This document shows positions 44,732 through 56,500 of a stretch of DNA of 64,000 nucleotides, piece by piece (the stretch's first letter is position 1; every line of letters begins with the position of its first letter). The translations under genes and the position numbers were made by a program. Location of the stretch: contig OY987242.1 of NCBI GenBank assembly GCA_963920765.1, positions 35,426,002-35,490,001 on the forward strand, given 5' to 3'. Below the pieces are notes generated by a model that was not told where the DNA came from, made no database searches, and saw only the letters and a program-made list of their open reading frames with translations. The DNA is from Ulota crispa (Eukaryota; Streptophyta; Bryopsida; Orthotrichales; Orthotrichaceae).

Positions 44732-47700
44732 ATGGGAGTAGGAGAATTGAGAACAGGGCGTCGGGTGGGAGCTGCGTTGAAAGGGAAGGTGGTGCTGTTG
44801 GTGAGTGTTGCGGAGGATTTAGGGTTCGAGTTAGCCACGCCGCTTGCGAAATGCGGGTGCCGAATTGTGCTCGCTGGAAGCACCTCGTCTTCGTCGTCTT
44901 CGTCGTCGACTGAGCTGCAGACGACTTTGTCAAACATCAAGGCTCTTGGTCTTGACACTTCGGAGGTATTTTTTTCAATTCATCGCGACTTGCGAGTGTT
45001 GCGAGCATCGTTGAATTTTCATGGTTTGTCCCGACCCTAGGTTTCTGCAACTGGTGTCCCGACTCCGAGGGTTTTGCTTTGCTTTTTGAGAGTTTTGTGT
45101 ACCTGAAAAAGCGTTTTGGCACATTTAGCAAGAATCTTTTGACTGTTTACTATTCATACTACTGAAAATCACAGTGACTTCTGTAATATCACGTTTGACC
45201 TCTGTAATGTAACATCTGCCCTCTGTAATATAACATTTCAATACAACTTGAAGATTTGTTGGAATTTTTTACTTTACATTCTATTTTACATTCTATCTAA
45301 CGTAAGAAAGTCCTAATAAAATTCCATTGGTTAATGCATAGCGTAGCAAGTGTCAACCACTAGTCATCATACTACTAAAATCACAAGGCCCTCTGTAATA
45401 TCATATTTGATCTCTATAGTACCACTATGAAAATTCTAATAAAGTTCTAATGGTGCATGCATAGAGTAGCAAGCGCCAATCACTATTTAAAATATTCAAT
45501 TCTAAATGTACTTTTCATAGGTATATTTAAAATTAGTTCTAGGCTCTGCTCATGTTTAGACATGTTGAGGCCAAAGGATCCTACTAAAGTATGACTTGGA
45601 TCTTTGTAGCAATCATGATATTTCAAGTGTAAAGTACACTAAATAGTGCATTTAGGTGCATTTAGGTTGCCCCATATTAATTTCTTGACATTCTAGACTA
45701 TATAAATACTTACTAGTACTACAATACTTTCATCAATAATTACAGCAATAAACAATGTTTGAAATGTCTAGCAACAACAATAAAGCTGCAGAAATGTGTT
45801 CAAGTTGTAAACTATGTGAAATCCTAGTATCTAAATAGTTGCATGTGCCTCCAAGTGGCCAAGCAATGAATCCTTTCTAAGGTAAGTCGACCTAATTGTT
45901 AAGGCAACCTAAATGCACTATTCAATATAGGTTTATTGTAGATCAACAGTGGGCTCTTATGTTCAGGCTTGTTACATTTTAGGCGACAGGAAGTTGTTGG
46001 GTAAGCGTGTAATAATTGTCTTTTACTGGGCTCTCCAAAGGGTTTAAATATTTCAACATATTTAGACATGTGAAGAGTTGAAATTGGTGAAGTGCAGGAG
46101 CGATTCTCCTTAGATTTGCCAATGTTAATACCGAGGCACCAGGTGGGACTTGACCGCGGATCCGGGCTTCGTAAGTCCTTGCTGTGAATGGTCAATACGA
46201 CTTTTAAAAAGTGAAAAGATTCCAAAACTTTGCTTCTTCCGAGACTTTTGTGTGCCTACAAATTCTATGAAACTGGCCCGTATCACTCACAATTATCAAT
46301 CAAAATCTGGGACTAGGATCTAAGACTAGTGTAGATTTTGGCATTTGGAAAGTGCCGATCGCTTGAAATTTTGCCATTTCCAAGAAACTTAGCTTCAGTC
46401 TTGGATTGTCAAACTCTAACATTCTTGAGTTGATTTTAAATTTTTTTTCTGAAGATTTATGACTTGAAGGGATTACAGATGACAAACACTTTTAGTTTTG
46501 TGATTGGTCCGCCAATAGAAAAAGCTATTCTTCCATTTTTAAAGTAAGCCATTCTTAGCCTTTTCAACATTAGAACAAAAACCAAACCTCTGGGGGCTTA
46601 TTTCGTAATGCATTTAAAAAACTTATGACGGTTAAGCATTACAATTTGATAATACTTTAAATTTGTGATTGAAACACCCAAAAATAAAAGGCTAACTTCA
46701 TGATATTATACATCATGGTTTTATTTTTATGGGTATTATTTATTAGAGTTATCTCTATGTTGTACAGGATCAGGCACCCCCCATTTTGAATAACTTTTAA
46801 GAAAAAAGATCCGATGTGTTTGTTTTTGGTTACAGGTGGTGGGAACTGTGGAGTTAGATGTGAGGGCAGGGGAAGCCAGCATTGATGCAGCAGTGGGTCG
46901 AGCGTGGAACATCTTTGGAACAATTGATGTCCTTATATTTTGCTCCACTGTTCCAGGTACCATTTTTATTGACCTCATCATTTCTTTAGTATTGTGCTCT
47001 TACGTTTGAGTGGTTTTCAAAACTGACGTCCCTTTTGCAGATATGCAGTATTTGACTAACTCTAAACTATTCAAAGTACAGATATAATAATCTATATGCA
47101 AAATATAAAGAGATTTCCCTATGTACATATTTTTTATGTAAAATATCAAGAGGTCTACTCTATGTTTTGCAGACAAAGTTCAGAATCACATGAAAGTCCA
47201 GATATTGAGTTGAATATGGCACAAATACTTGCTGCAACAGTAGGTGGCTTTAGTTTCAATGGAGCCCATAATTTCTGTCTGTAGAGGTGGCATTACATAA
47301 GATCATACAAACATTGCTTCTTCGTCTCCCCCACCTTTTTTGAATTCAGAGTACCCCTCTCTCCAGTATTTTGGTGAGACAATTCCTTGAAAATCGCCAA
47401 CTGTTTTATATGGGTAAATGGAAAGCCAATAAATCCTTTTGCTTTTGACGTTTTTGTTGTTGTAAGAGGGGAGTCCTTGCAATTAACCTGATCACCAAAC
47501 TCACATAAATTCCGGATTTACTTTAATTCGCATACAGACAACTTCATGTACAATCCATAAGAAAATCAGAAAATAGACACAAAAAATTGCTACATATAAA
47601 TCCATCAGTTTTGCTACAAATAAATTCCAAGCTTTTTTATATGCAGTAGATCGTCTTGTTCAGCTTCAATCCGTTTTGCATTTCTTCGTTGGAGAAATAT

Positions 47701-48868
47701 AGGAAACCGAAGCTTTTTTGCTTGCTTCTCTTCGTTTTGTTTTTACTTTTTTTTTTCCTTCTCTTTGCTTTTTTTATATATTTTGTTTTGTTTTGTTGTC
47801 TGGGGGTGGTGAAGGCGCTGCCAAGTCGCCACTGGAGCACAGTGAGTCCGACTGGGACGAGGTGATGACGGTGAATCTGAAGGCGCCATGGCTGGTGGCG
47901 AGAGCGGTGGCGCAGCGCATGAGAGCGGCACACAAGCCCCGGGGCTCCATTCTATTCATCTCGTACCTCTCGGGCCTGGAACGGGGGTTTTGCCCTGGAG
48001 TCTCCGTGCACGGCGCTGCCTTGGCCGGCCTTCATCAGTTATCCAAGGTGAATACTTAACCCCCCCAAGCTCTCCATAGAAAAAAAATTCTAGTGCAAGC
48101 TACTACTTTGTTGATTTGTGGTACTTTTTGGGAAAATTTTATGGATACCCCTGAAGTTTGCCGTATTTGTATAGATACCCTTGGTTTTTCAGAAATTGCA
48201 TAAATACCCTTGCATCATCATTTTCAAGCGTTTGTTTTGTTATGCACGCTACTTCCTTCATGACCAATGTTAAAGCAAAGCAAGGAGTGCAATAGAATGA
48301 AAAAGAAGCAACATGCACACAAAGGAGAAAGAAGTGACATGCACAATAGAACAAACATCTAAAAATTACTGTCCAAGGGTGTATGTGCAATTTCTGCAAA
48401 ACCAGGGGTATCTATACAAATATTGCAAACTCGAGGGGTATCCATCAAATGATGGATATCTTGTTTATGTGCATTTGCAATAACCCTGATAGCTTGTTGT
48501 TTGGTGCCATGAGCTGCAGCTTATGCTTGTGCTTGAGACTGTGGCTAACGTTTTTTGCTGACGTGGCGCATTTTGGTGGTGCTTAGTATATGGGCATGGA
48601 GCTGGGCAAGTATGGAATTATGGTGGCGGCCGTGGCGAGGGGCTGGTCAAAGACAAATCCCATGCTGGTGTCAAGTAAGCTGAGTGGGCAGGAGGTGGAG
48701 CAGGCCGGGAAGACGATGCCTTTGCAGAGATGGACAGAGCCCGTGCAAGACCTCGAAGGCCTTGTTGCTTTGCTGGCCAGTGACTACGGCCACTACCTCA
48801 CATGCAATGTTTTCATTGCTGACGGAGGCCAATCTTTAGTGCGGCCCCGGATGAAATCCTCCTTGTAG
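44732..48868 (+). CDS. Atypical short-chain dehydrogenase/reductase (probable pseudoenzyme)
   Basis: Four exons, 44732-44965, 46836-46956, 47815-48047 and 48587-48868, join in frame to 289 residues and end in TAG. The order matches plant FabG-like SDRs: strand/helix 1 (residues 18-45), a DVR segment at 87-88, NLKAPW at 139, GSILFISYLSGLERG at about 162-176, a dimer/active-site helix at about 180-195, and a C-terminal PLQRW...FIADGGQSL. The fold is complete and Asn139 and Ser168 are kept. However, the TGxxxGIG cofactor loop reads SVAEDLGF, NNAG reads STVPG, and YxxxK reads HGAAL (His184, Leu188). NAD(P)-dependent catalysis is thus unlikely. A poly-Ser run (52-59) follows strand 2. The frame, splice sites and phases are intact, arguing against a simple pseudogene. 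The start is the first ATG after an upstream non-ATG open frame. Confidence 0.88.
45140..45480. repeat. Diverged repeat in SDR intron 1, related to 63005-63200
   Basis: It carries repeated TCTGTAATATCA/TCTGTAATGTAACA blocks and ACATTCTATCTAAC...AAATCCTAATAAA-like order. The same order recurs at 63005-63200. Confidence 0.6.
45642..45922. mobile_element. MITE with GTGCATTTAGGTTGCC ends, SDR intron 1
   Basis: The left end is AAATAGTGCATTTAGG (with a 10-bp internal duplication); the right end, reverse complemented, is AATAGTGCATTTAGGTTGCC. Relatives are at 52408-52721 and 62153-62687. Confidence 0.85.
45923..46835. other. Rest of SDR intron 1, nothing recognised
   Basis: No feature recognised up to the acceptor at 46834-46835. 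Confidence 0.5.
46957..47814. other. SDR intron 2
   Basis: AT-rich, with a long T-rich tract at about 47720-47800 before the acceptor, consistent with a polypyrimidine tract. No repeat recognised. Confidence 0.6.
48141..48445. mobile_element. Foldback element in SDR intron 3, 305 bp
   Basis: Arms of about 75 bp begin ATGGATACCCCT at both ends as inverted repeats and share ATTTGTATAGATACCC and CAGAAATTGCA. Confidence 0.88.
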
Positions 48869-48933
48869 AAAAGAATCTCCAAAAAACCTGTCCAAAGCAG
48901 CATCTCTGCATCAAGCATTGTTAGATTGATGCA

Positions 48934-49347
48934 AACATTAGGAAAAATTTGAGCCCTCAAAAAGCCCCTTCCAAAGTCTCAAATGATCTCAAGATATGCA
49001 CTTATTACAACAAACAAATCATTAATCCCGCTTTTAAGTTCAATCACGAAAGTTATATTGTTATGTCATCCCAATTGGATATAGTTGTGGGTACAATAAA
49101 ACCATAAATTATGTTTCAATCTAGTTGTACAATTTGGATAGTGATTAGTGAGTTCATTTACATGTTTTATCAATGCAATGCCTTTGTATTATTTCAAATT
49201 GTGCTTGTGGAAAATGTCCTTCATACAGGATAGCAATAGATATGTGTTAATTTTTTTGTACTCACACTAGCATGCCTAACCTTCAAATAATAGCTTGCTT
49301 TGTCAAATATTGAGGGCTCTTCAAGGGCTCAAAATTTTCCTAATGTT
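48934..49347. mobile_element. Foldback-type element just downstream of the SDR gene, 414 bp
   Basis: Terminal inverted repeats AACATTAGGAAAAATTTGAG and its complement (TCAAAATTTTCCTAATGTT). It begins 65 bp after the SDR stop codon and contains an AATAAA at 49095-49100. Confidence 0.75.
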
Positions 49348-50593
49348 CCACCTTTGTTGGGTATTGTAAGAGGATTTCAACGCAAATATGTGTACATTTT
49401 TTTGGACATTATATAAGAACAATTATGCTATTTTGTGAATGCAAAACTATGAACTATGAATAGCATTTGAGCCAAGTTTTTGTGAGCATGAATTAATATT
49501 AATAATGGAAAAATTAAAAAGACCAAATATTTTCATTTAAAATTCATAATTATACGGTCCTATGTACACGGTTATAGGTAAAATTTGATATTTCGACAAA
49601 AAGATTTAGGCTCACGATGCATGGATGATGTATCCCTGCTCATGCCTTCATGGTGTAGCATTCCCCATTTCCCCTCCTTTTTTTTGGATGAAGTGCATTG
49701 TGAAGTTGAAAGGTTAGTGCTCAAATGTTTCATAAAAATGAATTTGTTCCTCACGATCTACTTATGGATTCGATACCTACATGAGCACCTGCAATGTTCT
49801 GACTGACTGTACAGGTTTGATACTCGTGCAATACGGAAAACATTTCAACATGTAAGTATATGTTTTTTTCTTCTTGGAAAGCTTGACATTGAAACTTTAT
49901 TAGTATAGAGTACCTACTATGTAGAACTATATATATTATGCAGGGTTGAAATTTGAAACAGAACAAGGATATCTAGAGTATTTTCAACACTGCACCAAAA
50001 GTGCAATTCATTACTGCAAATTTTCTACAATATGTATTAAGTTTGTACTGTGTCTTTGTCCAGTATTGCAATACCATTGAAGAAACGAGCCGCTAGACTC
50101 ACATTCTCAAAACTGTGCACATTCAAAAACAAGAATGTGCTCAAGAATCTAAAGCATTCTATAAATGTTCTGGCATGGATCCAAATCCAGTTACTGTACA
50201 CATACTGTAACTATCAGTCCAAAATAAAAACTTGATTGGTTCCAATTCCTTGTTAAATCTCTATGTACAAATCATAATTTCTGGGTTGACTTGACAGTGG
50301 GTCTATATACAAAGAACTTGTAATTCAGTGTATGTGTTTGGTGTATGGGTTGCTATATATATAAAAACCAGTGATAATTGGTTTGCTATACGACTGGGGG
50401 CCGTATTAAGAGAGACCCTGAACCAAAAAAGGGGTAAAATGTCCCATGGATTCTGCTAATTCCTAGACCATTTTTTTCTTTTCACGACTGCTAATTGAAG
50501 CTGATACGTCGATCTCTCCAATCTGCTCGATGCATGCAACCAGCAATGCATGCATGTCATGGCAGCCTGCAGTCAGCAAATCGTCGCCGTTGA
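49348..50593. other. Convergent intergenic region between SDR and NAC genes
   Basis: The two genes converge here, so both 3' UTRs lie within it. A CATGCATGC-rich patch sits at 50527-50560. No further gene recognised. Confidence 0.5.
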
Positions 50594-53500
50594 TCACGCC
50601 GAATTAGGGTTGTAGCCATACGTCGGACTAGAGCGAGCTCTAGCGTTGCTGTTGCTGGTGTTGTTACTGTTGTTGTTGCTGTTATTTGTAAGAAAATGTG
50701 GAGAGCCAGAGAATGCGAGATCAGTGTTGGGAGAGGTCGAGACAGGCAGCAAAGCTTGGATGGTGGACCGGGATTGGTCGTAGTTGAAGGAGAAGATGGA
50801 TTCCAGGCCTTCATTTTGTGCGAACTGGCCCAGCTGGTGATGGTTGTTGTTGTTACGAAACGAGCTCTGGACCTCCTCGTCGGAGACAGTTCGATCAGTC
50901 AAACCAGCAGTGCCGAAGTTGGCGACCGTTGGTCGGAAGGGAGAGAGCACGTTTTCCACCTGGCGCATGGCGCTCTGGGACGCGGGGCGCAGCGTGAGCG
51001 TCGTGGGACGTTGCGACGTGGTGCCGAGCTCCAGCACTGGATGGTGCTGGTGACGGGGGAAGTCGAAATGGGCGGCGTCCGTCGGTCGGGGGATCCTCCA
51101 CCCGGGCGGTGGTGCCAGTTTGCCGAAGTTCCAGTTGTGGTTGAGCTGTGATTGTTGCTGTTGGTGCAGGATGCCGCGGTGGAGTTGCAGGTTTTCGGTT
51201 GCTGTTGTTGAAATTCTTGCTTTGAACTCCGGCATCATGGCGTCGTTGTTGTTGCTCCTCTCGCCTGTTGTTGTTGTTGTTGTGAGCATGCTGTCGATGA
51301 AATTTTCCTCCGGCTCTGTGCAGACGGCGTCGGAGTTCAGGCGCGGCAGCACCAGCTTGGGATCGTCGATCTCCGGCAAGGAGGCCAGTACCTGTTCCCC
51401 AAGTTCCCAAACCTATGTTCAAGCTTTGTGTCCAACGTGGCACCACATTCCTGAACGCGTTATTCGATAATTTGGTAAAAGCATGGGTACCATTCTGTAC
51501 CTCACCTGAATCTGAAAAGGCCTCCTGAATTTGAATTCAGGAGATCACCTGAATCCTAATTAATGAACTTTGTCCAAAATTTCAAAAGCTAATGAATTTT
51601 TTGTCCAAAAAGAGTATATTTATGGATGATATGAATGATATATCTTATTTTATTGGAAAACAGTCAACAATTCCCAATTCAATAAATATGTCGTTCTTTT
51701 GAAAAAAAAGCCAAAAGTCTCACTTTGTACGCTATTTACCAAATTAACAAATCACGCATTCCTGACATTTTTCATTTCTAGACTTGTTTTACTTTGTACA
51801 CTATGACATGAGCTTATAAAAAGCCATGGTGATTGAGCATGATTGTCATATTGGACGGGTTTGTATTCATCAAATGTTTTGTGATATGAATAAGATGTAC
51901 ATCTAAAACATTCAAGCATATGATGATGTAAAACAAAACGTATATCTATGTGATACAATGTCTTAAATGTATGTCTTGTGTATATCTTAGGATGTTTGAT
52001 GAATAGGGACATGTTCAGTATGGCAACCATTGTGAGTGGGAGTAGGAGATATTCTAATATCATGTACATTTTTTGAAACTAAACTCTCCAAATTTGAATT
52101 GATCCCTACCAAAGGTTTTGATGGTCCATAGCTAGTCAAAAATGGCATATAGTAGAGTAGTAGGCTTTATCTAATTGAATACAAATGAGACTAGGGTAGA
52201 GTATGCACTTAGATAAGTTACTCATTAGCAAAGAATCAAAGATTGACTTTATTTATAGACCTCAAGTTGAAATGGGTAGTTAATTTTTGATTAAGTAGGA
52301 TTTTTTATTTAGGCAAAATTCAATTACACAAACTCTACTATATTCTATAATTTAGCGTTGATTGCAAAAAAAAAAGATAATATTTTCTTCTCTCATATTA
52401 ACACACTAAATATTTCATTTCGATTGCCCCACATGCCCACATTAACTTCTTGACATTTTACACTTTATTAGATATTATAGTAATTTTCATTAATAATTAT
52501 TACAATTTTTTTAAAGGGCTTGTCAATATCAAGAAAATTGTAAAAAAACCAACTAGTATTGCTCATGTTATAAATCATGCAAAATCCTAATATCTATAGA
52601 GTTATATATACCTCCAACTCACCAAGTGGTCAAGGTATGAATCACAAGATAACTTTTTGCTGTAAATTTTCAGAATAAGGCAACCTAATTATTATCAAGG
52701 TAACCTAAATGTGATATTTAGTGAATAGCCCTCTCCTGATGTGTTTTGTAACTGTCCACTTTATACCAGAAACCAATCTCAGTTTGAGTCAATGAAAGAA
52801 CATAAAAGTAAAGCTTCATCTAGGCAACCCAAGGTAGCTTGAACTTTGTTTCTTTTTCTTTTTCTGGTGCTTTATTGAAGAAAAACAAAAAAACGATATG
52901 ATAACATCAATGAACCTTATCATGGACCTGTAACTGGTTGATTCCCGACCGTTGTTTTTATTATTATAAATGTACATGAAATAGATCGCCATTCGAGTGC
53001 CAATTCTTTTTACTTTGGACGTTTGAGTTTTTTTTTTATCGTTTCTCTTTAAATTTTTCTCTTTCAAGCAGGGGTCTGACTTTGGGACCACATGTCAGCT
53101 CTCAGGGAGACTAATGGATTATGACAAGAGTTTATGAAAGGGCACCAGGCACGGTCCGTGTGGACTACAGAAATACAATCCATGACCTACTGGAAAGCAG
53201 GGAGCCAGGGACCACTTCGAAACCCCATGTTGATTGTGTGGAGGTACACTACATGTTAATCTTAGACCCTTTTCGCAATTTTGAAAAAGTTTTTGAATTT
53301 TTTTTCAAGTTGCTGGCCTGCCCTTAGGGCTTAGACGATGCTTGGACACAAATCTTTATGTGTTTCAATTTATAGTTACAATATAAGCGCAAAGACTACA
53401 GCTAGAGGAGAGCCAATGTAATTTGGAATAGATTTATGGGACACCCCTTTGTTGGTACTGCAAGAGAAAAACTTTACTTAACGTCATATTCGTTAATTTG

Positions 53501-56500
53501 GGAAAAACGGTACATTTTGGGATAAGTTTCAAATTTTGATCTAAAATTTTTAGGAGGCCTCCTAAAACCGAGCGCAATGTTTTTTTGTACACGTGTCCTC
53601 ACTTGAGAGGAGGAATTTGTGAGGGAAAAATTTGTAGTGGCTCAAACTAAATTTGATACCTTTGAATTTAGTTTAAGGTAACTTTTTGGGTTTAAGGTGG
53701 AGTACAAAGTGGGACACATATTTTTCCCATATTAACAAATATGGTGATACTTGCACTTGTTCTAATTGGGGAAACATATGGTTTGTTAGTCCTTGCTACT
53801 CGTTTTAATCAAGAACTTATTTTGCAAAATCATTTCAAACACCATATTAGGTAAACTGGGAAAAACGGAGGTACCATTTTGTACTCCACCTTAATCTTAC
53901 ATACAATAAATGAAGGCATAGCTATAGCTCAAAGTTGAACATTATTTGAAATTCTTGTAGGCAATCAATGAGACTTCAATATTGTACTAGAAATTGTATG
54001 TTTCTTCTTTTGTAATATGTTGAATTTTACATAATGACAAAAATAGTAAAAGTCCCAAAATGTACTATTTTTCCCAATTTCCCTAGTATGGTGTTTTCAG
54101 TACCCCTCAAGAGAAGCTAAGGTAGATTCATAACAAGTTCAATTGTTTCAAATCAAAAATGTCCATACTACCTGCCCTAATTAATTATTTTAAGGGCTCA
54201 ACATGGAGAAAGAGAAAGATTATACATAATGACCCTTTTGTAACTAGCCAAACAAATTGACTCTATTGGTTGATCACCTCAATTAGAAGGTATTGTTGTG
54301 TCAATAGTACACTGCCTTAAAAGTTAAAACTACAACACATGAACAAGGTCAATGCATTATATTAAGTAGTTATTTTTCTAACTAGTATAGGTGCCCATCG
54401 GTCCAACGAGACGCAAAACAATTTCAAGCCCAATTAAGCAAAACATTTTCCCCGCAAGAAAAAAAATCTTACTATTTTATTCACGCACTCCAATTTGAAA
54501 CTTTACCCATAAAGAAAAATATTTGTCTTTATTTACAAAAGATTCCCTTGCATTAAAACAATTTTTTTTCTACTCATAGAGTTATTTATCGACACAATCT
54601 AAGGAAAATCACTTTTTTCTCATGCAAAAAAGTATTATTTATTTTTTATCTACACAAGTTTATTACCCATACAAAAATTATTCACACAATTTTTTTAAAT
54701 TTATTTAGTTTTTACCCATGCAATTTTGTTATATATTTTATTATTTACCTACACATTTTTTTAAACATACAATTTTTTACCCATTCATTTTCTCGAGCAA
54801 GTTTCCCAAGTAGGTTTATTTTCCCGCATAGTAAAAAGCTTGTGGTAAAAGGATTGCCGCATAGTCAATTGTGTTATGTTATTATATAGATAGTGCACAT
54901 CTAAATTAAAACTAGCTATCCGCCTATTACCCTATCACGTGCCCACTCATAAAAGTTGTCAAGTGTCAACCATGGAGTTAACATGTAGTTTATTCCTTTT
55001 TGAACTGTTATAGGTTTTTTATCTCCAATTTCCATGATTTAGCAACTATGGAAGCTAGGATCTCCACTTAGAGAATTTCAATTATTATGGGAAAAGGAAA
55101 CAAGTCTCTTAAAACGTCAATTGTTTTTTAATTGATAGTATCCATGTGCCAAAATTATGACATTCTTCACATAAGTCCGCTTTTACTCCACAAACTAGAG
55201 CTGATATGATTTTGGATTTAGGATGTGCGGCATGAACTATGGGACATATAGCCATTTTTAAAAAATTGATGTTTTAATGAAACAAAGAAGGTCTAACTTC
55301 AAGGTCCACACCCATTCATGCAACATAATTTGGAGTTAAAAAGGAAATGGTCCATGGTCCATACCTCTTCAACGCAAGATGAACTGTCCCGCTCCTTGCC
55401 CGTTCGCTGTGCATTGGTACTCTTTTTGTAAATCCGGCACAAAACCCAATCGTCCAGCTGCATAGGGAATTATGCAATAATAATAAAACCAAAAAAAGTC
55501 AGAAACAATTACTTTCTAAATAAAACTTCTAAAACAAATGTTCCAACTTCCAAGCGTAACACCGAAACCTTTACTAGTGTTAGTTGAAACTTTGAAACCC
55601 AACCCCCACATCACAACTAGCTTACACAACTACACTGAAAATTTTCTGTGAAAACATTGGTGTAGGACTATATTGTATCCCTTGTGTACAGTTTTTGGGA
55701 ATGCTGAATACTAGGTGACACATTAGAATCATTTTTGGCAGTACACAAACCAGAATATTTAACAAAACAAAGGGCATACGGAAGGTGTGATGGCCTTATT
55801 TCTAAGAATTGCAGTAGGTGCAGTCTTACAATTTCCATTCTGGTACTAAAGTTTAGTTTGAAATAAGCTTTTCCTTTGTCTAGGTCTGAAAAGAAGGACC
55901 TCTTTTGCTTCTTGGCTCAAAAATGCGGTTCATCTTCAGTTTGAAAGTTATCATTACAGTCAAAAAGTTTAAGCTCTTAGTTCAGATTTGGACACACCCT
56001 CCAAGTCCCATCCAAGTCCTAAGTATGTAATTAGCCGAATAACATATGCCTTACCACTCATGCCAACCCTCTCTTTCACACTGATTATTATGACCCTACC
56101 CATTACAATACAAACCGGGGTTCGATATGCAGTCATTCCAGTGGACCCTGAAGTTTTTTGGCAAAACTAAAAGGTGTTTCTTAAAGAAAAAGTCCAAGTT
56201 TATTGTTTCAGCACTCAACAGTGATATGCTCAAAGTAGGTACACTGGGTCTCCCATTACAGACAGGGCACTGGTGATAAGTTCAAAATCCTGATTCATGA
56301 TACATTGACAACCAGACCTGAAAACGACTTAGACGACTTAGACTTTTCGATGCAGACTAGTCAATAACTATTAAGAAAATTGAAATTATGAAGAAACACG
56401 GTCTCAAGTCCAACAACCAGTGCAGGTCCAGTAAATACTAAAATATAACTAAACTTAAACTAGCATCCTTTCACACCCTTTTCCAGTTAGAAACTCGTAG

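Noticed and set aside
50895-51470. Long frames on both strands over the last NAC exon
   Set aside because: They are shadows of the NAC coding frame, kept open by CAA/CAG-type repeats.
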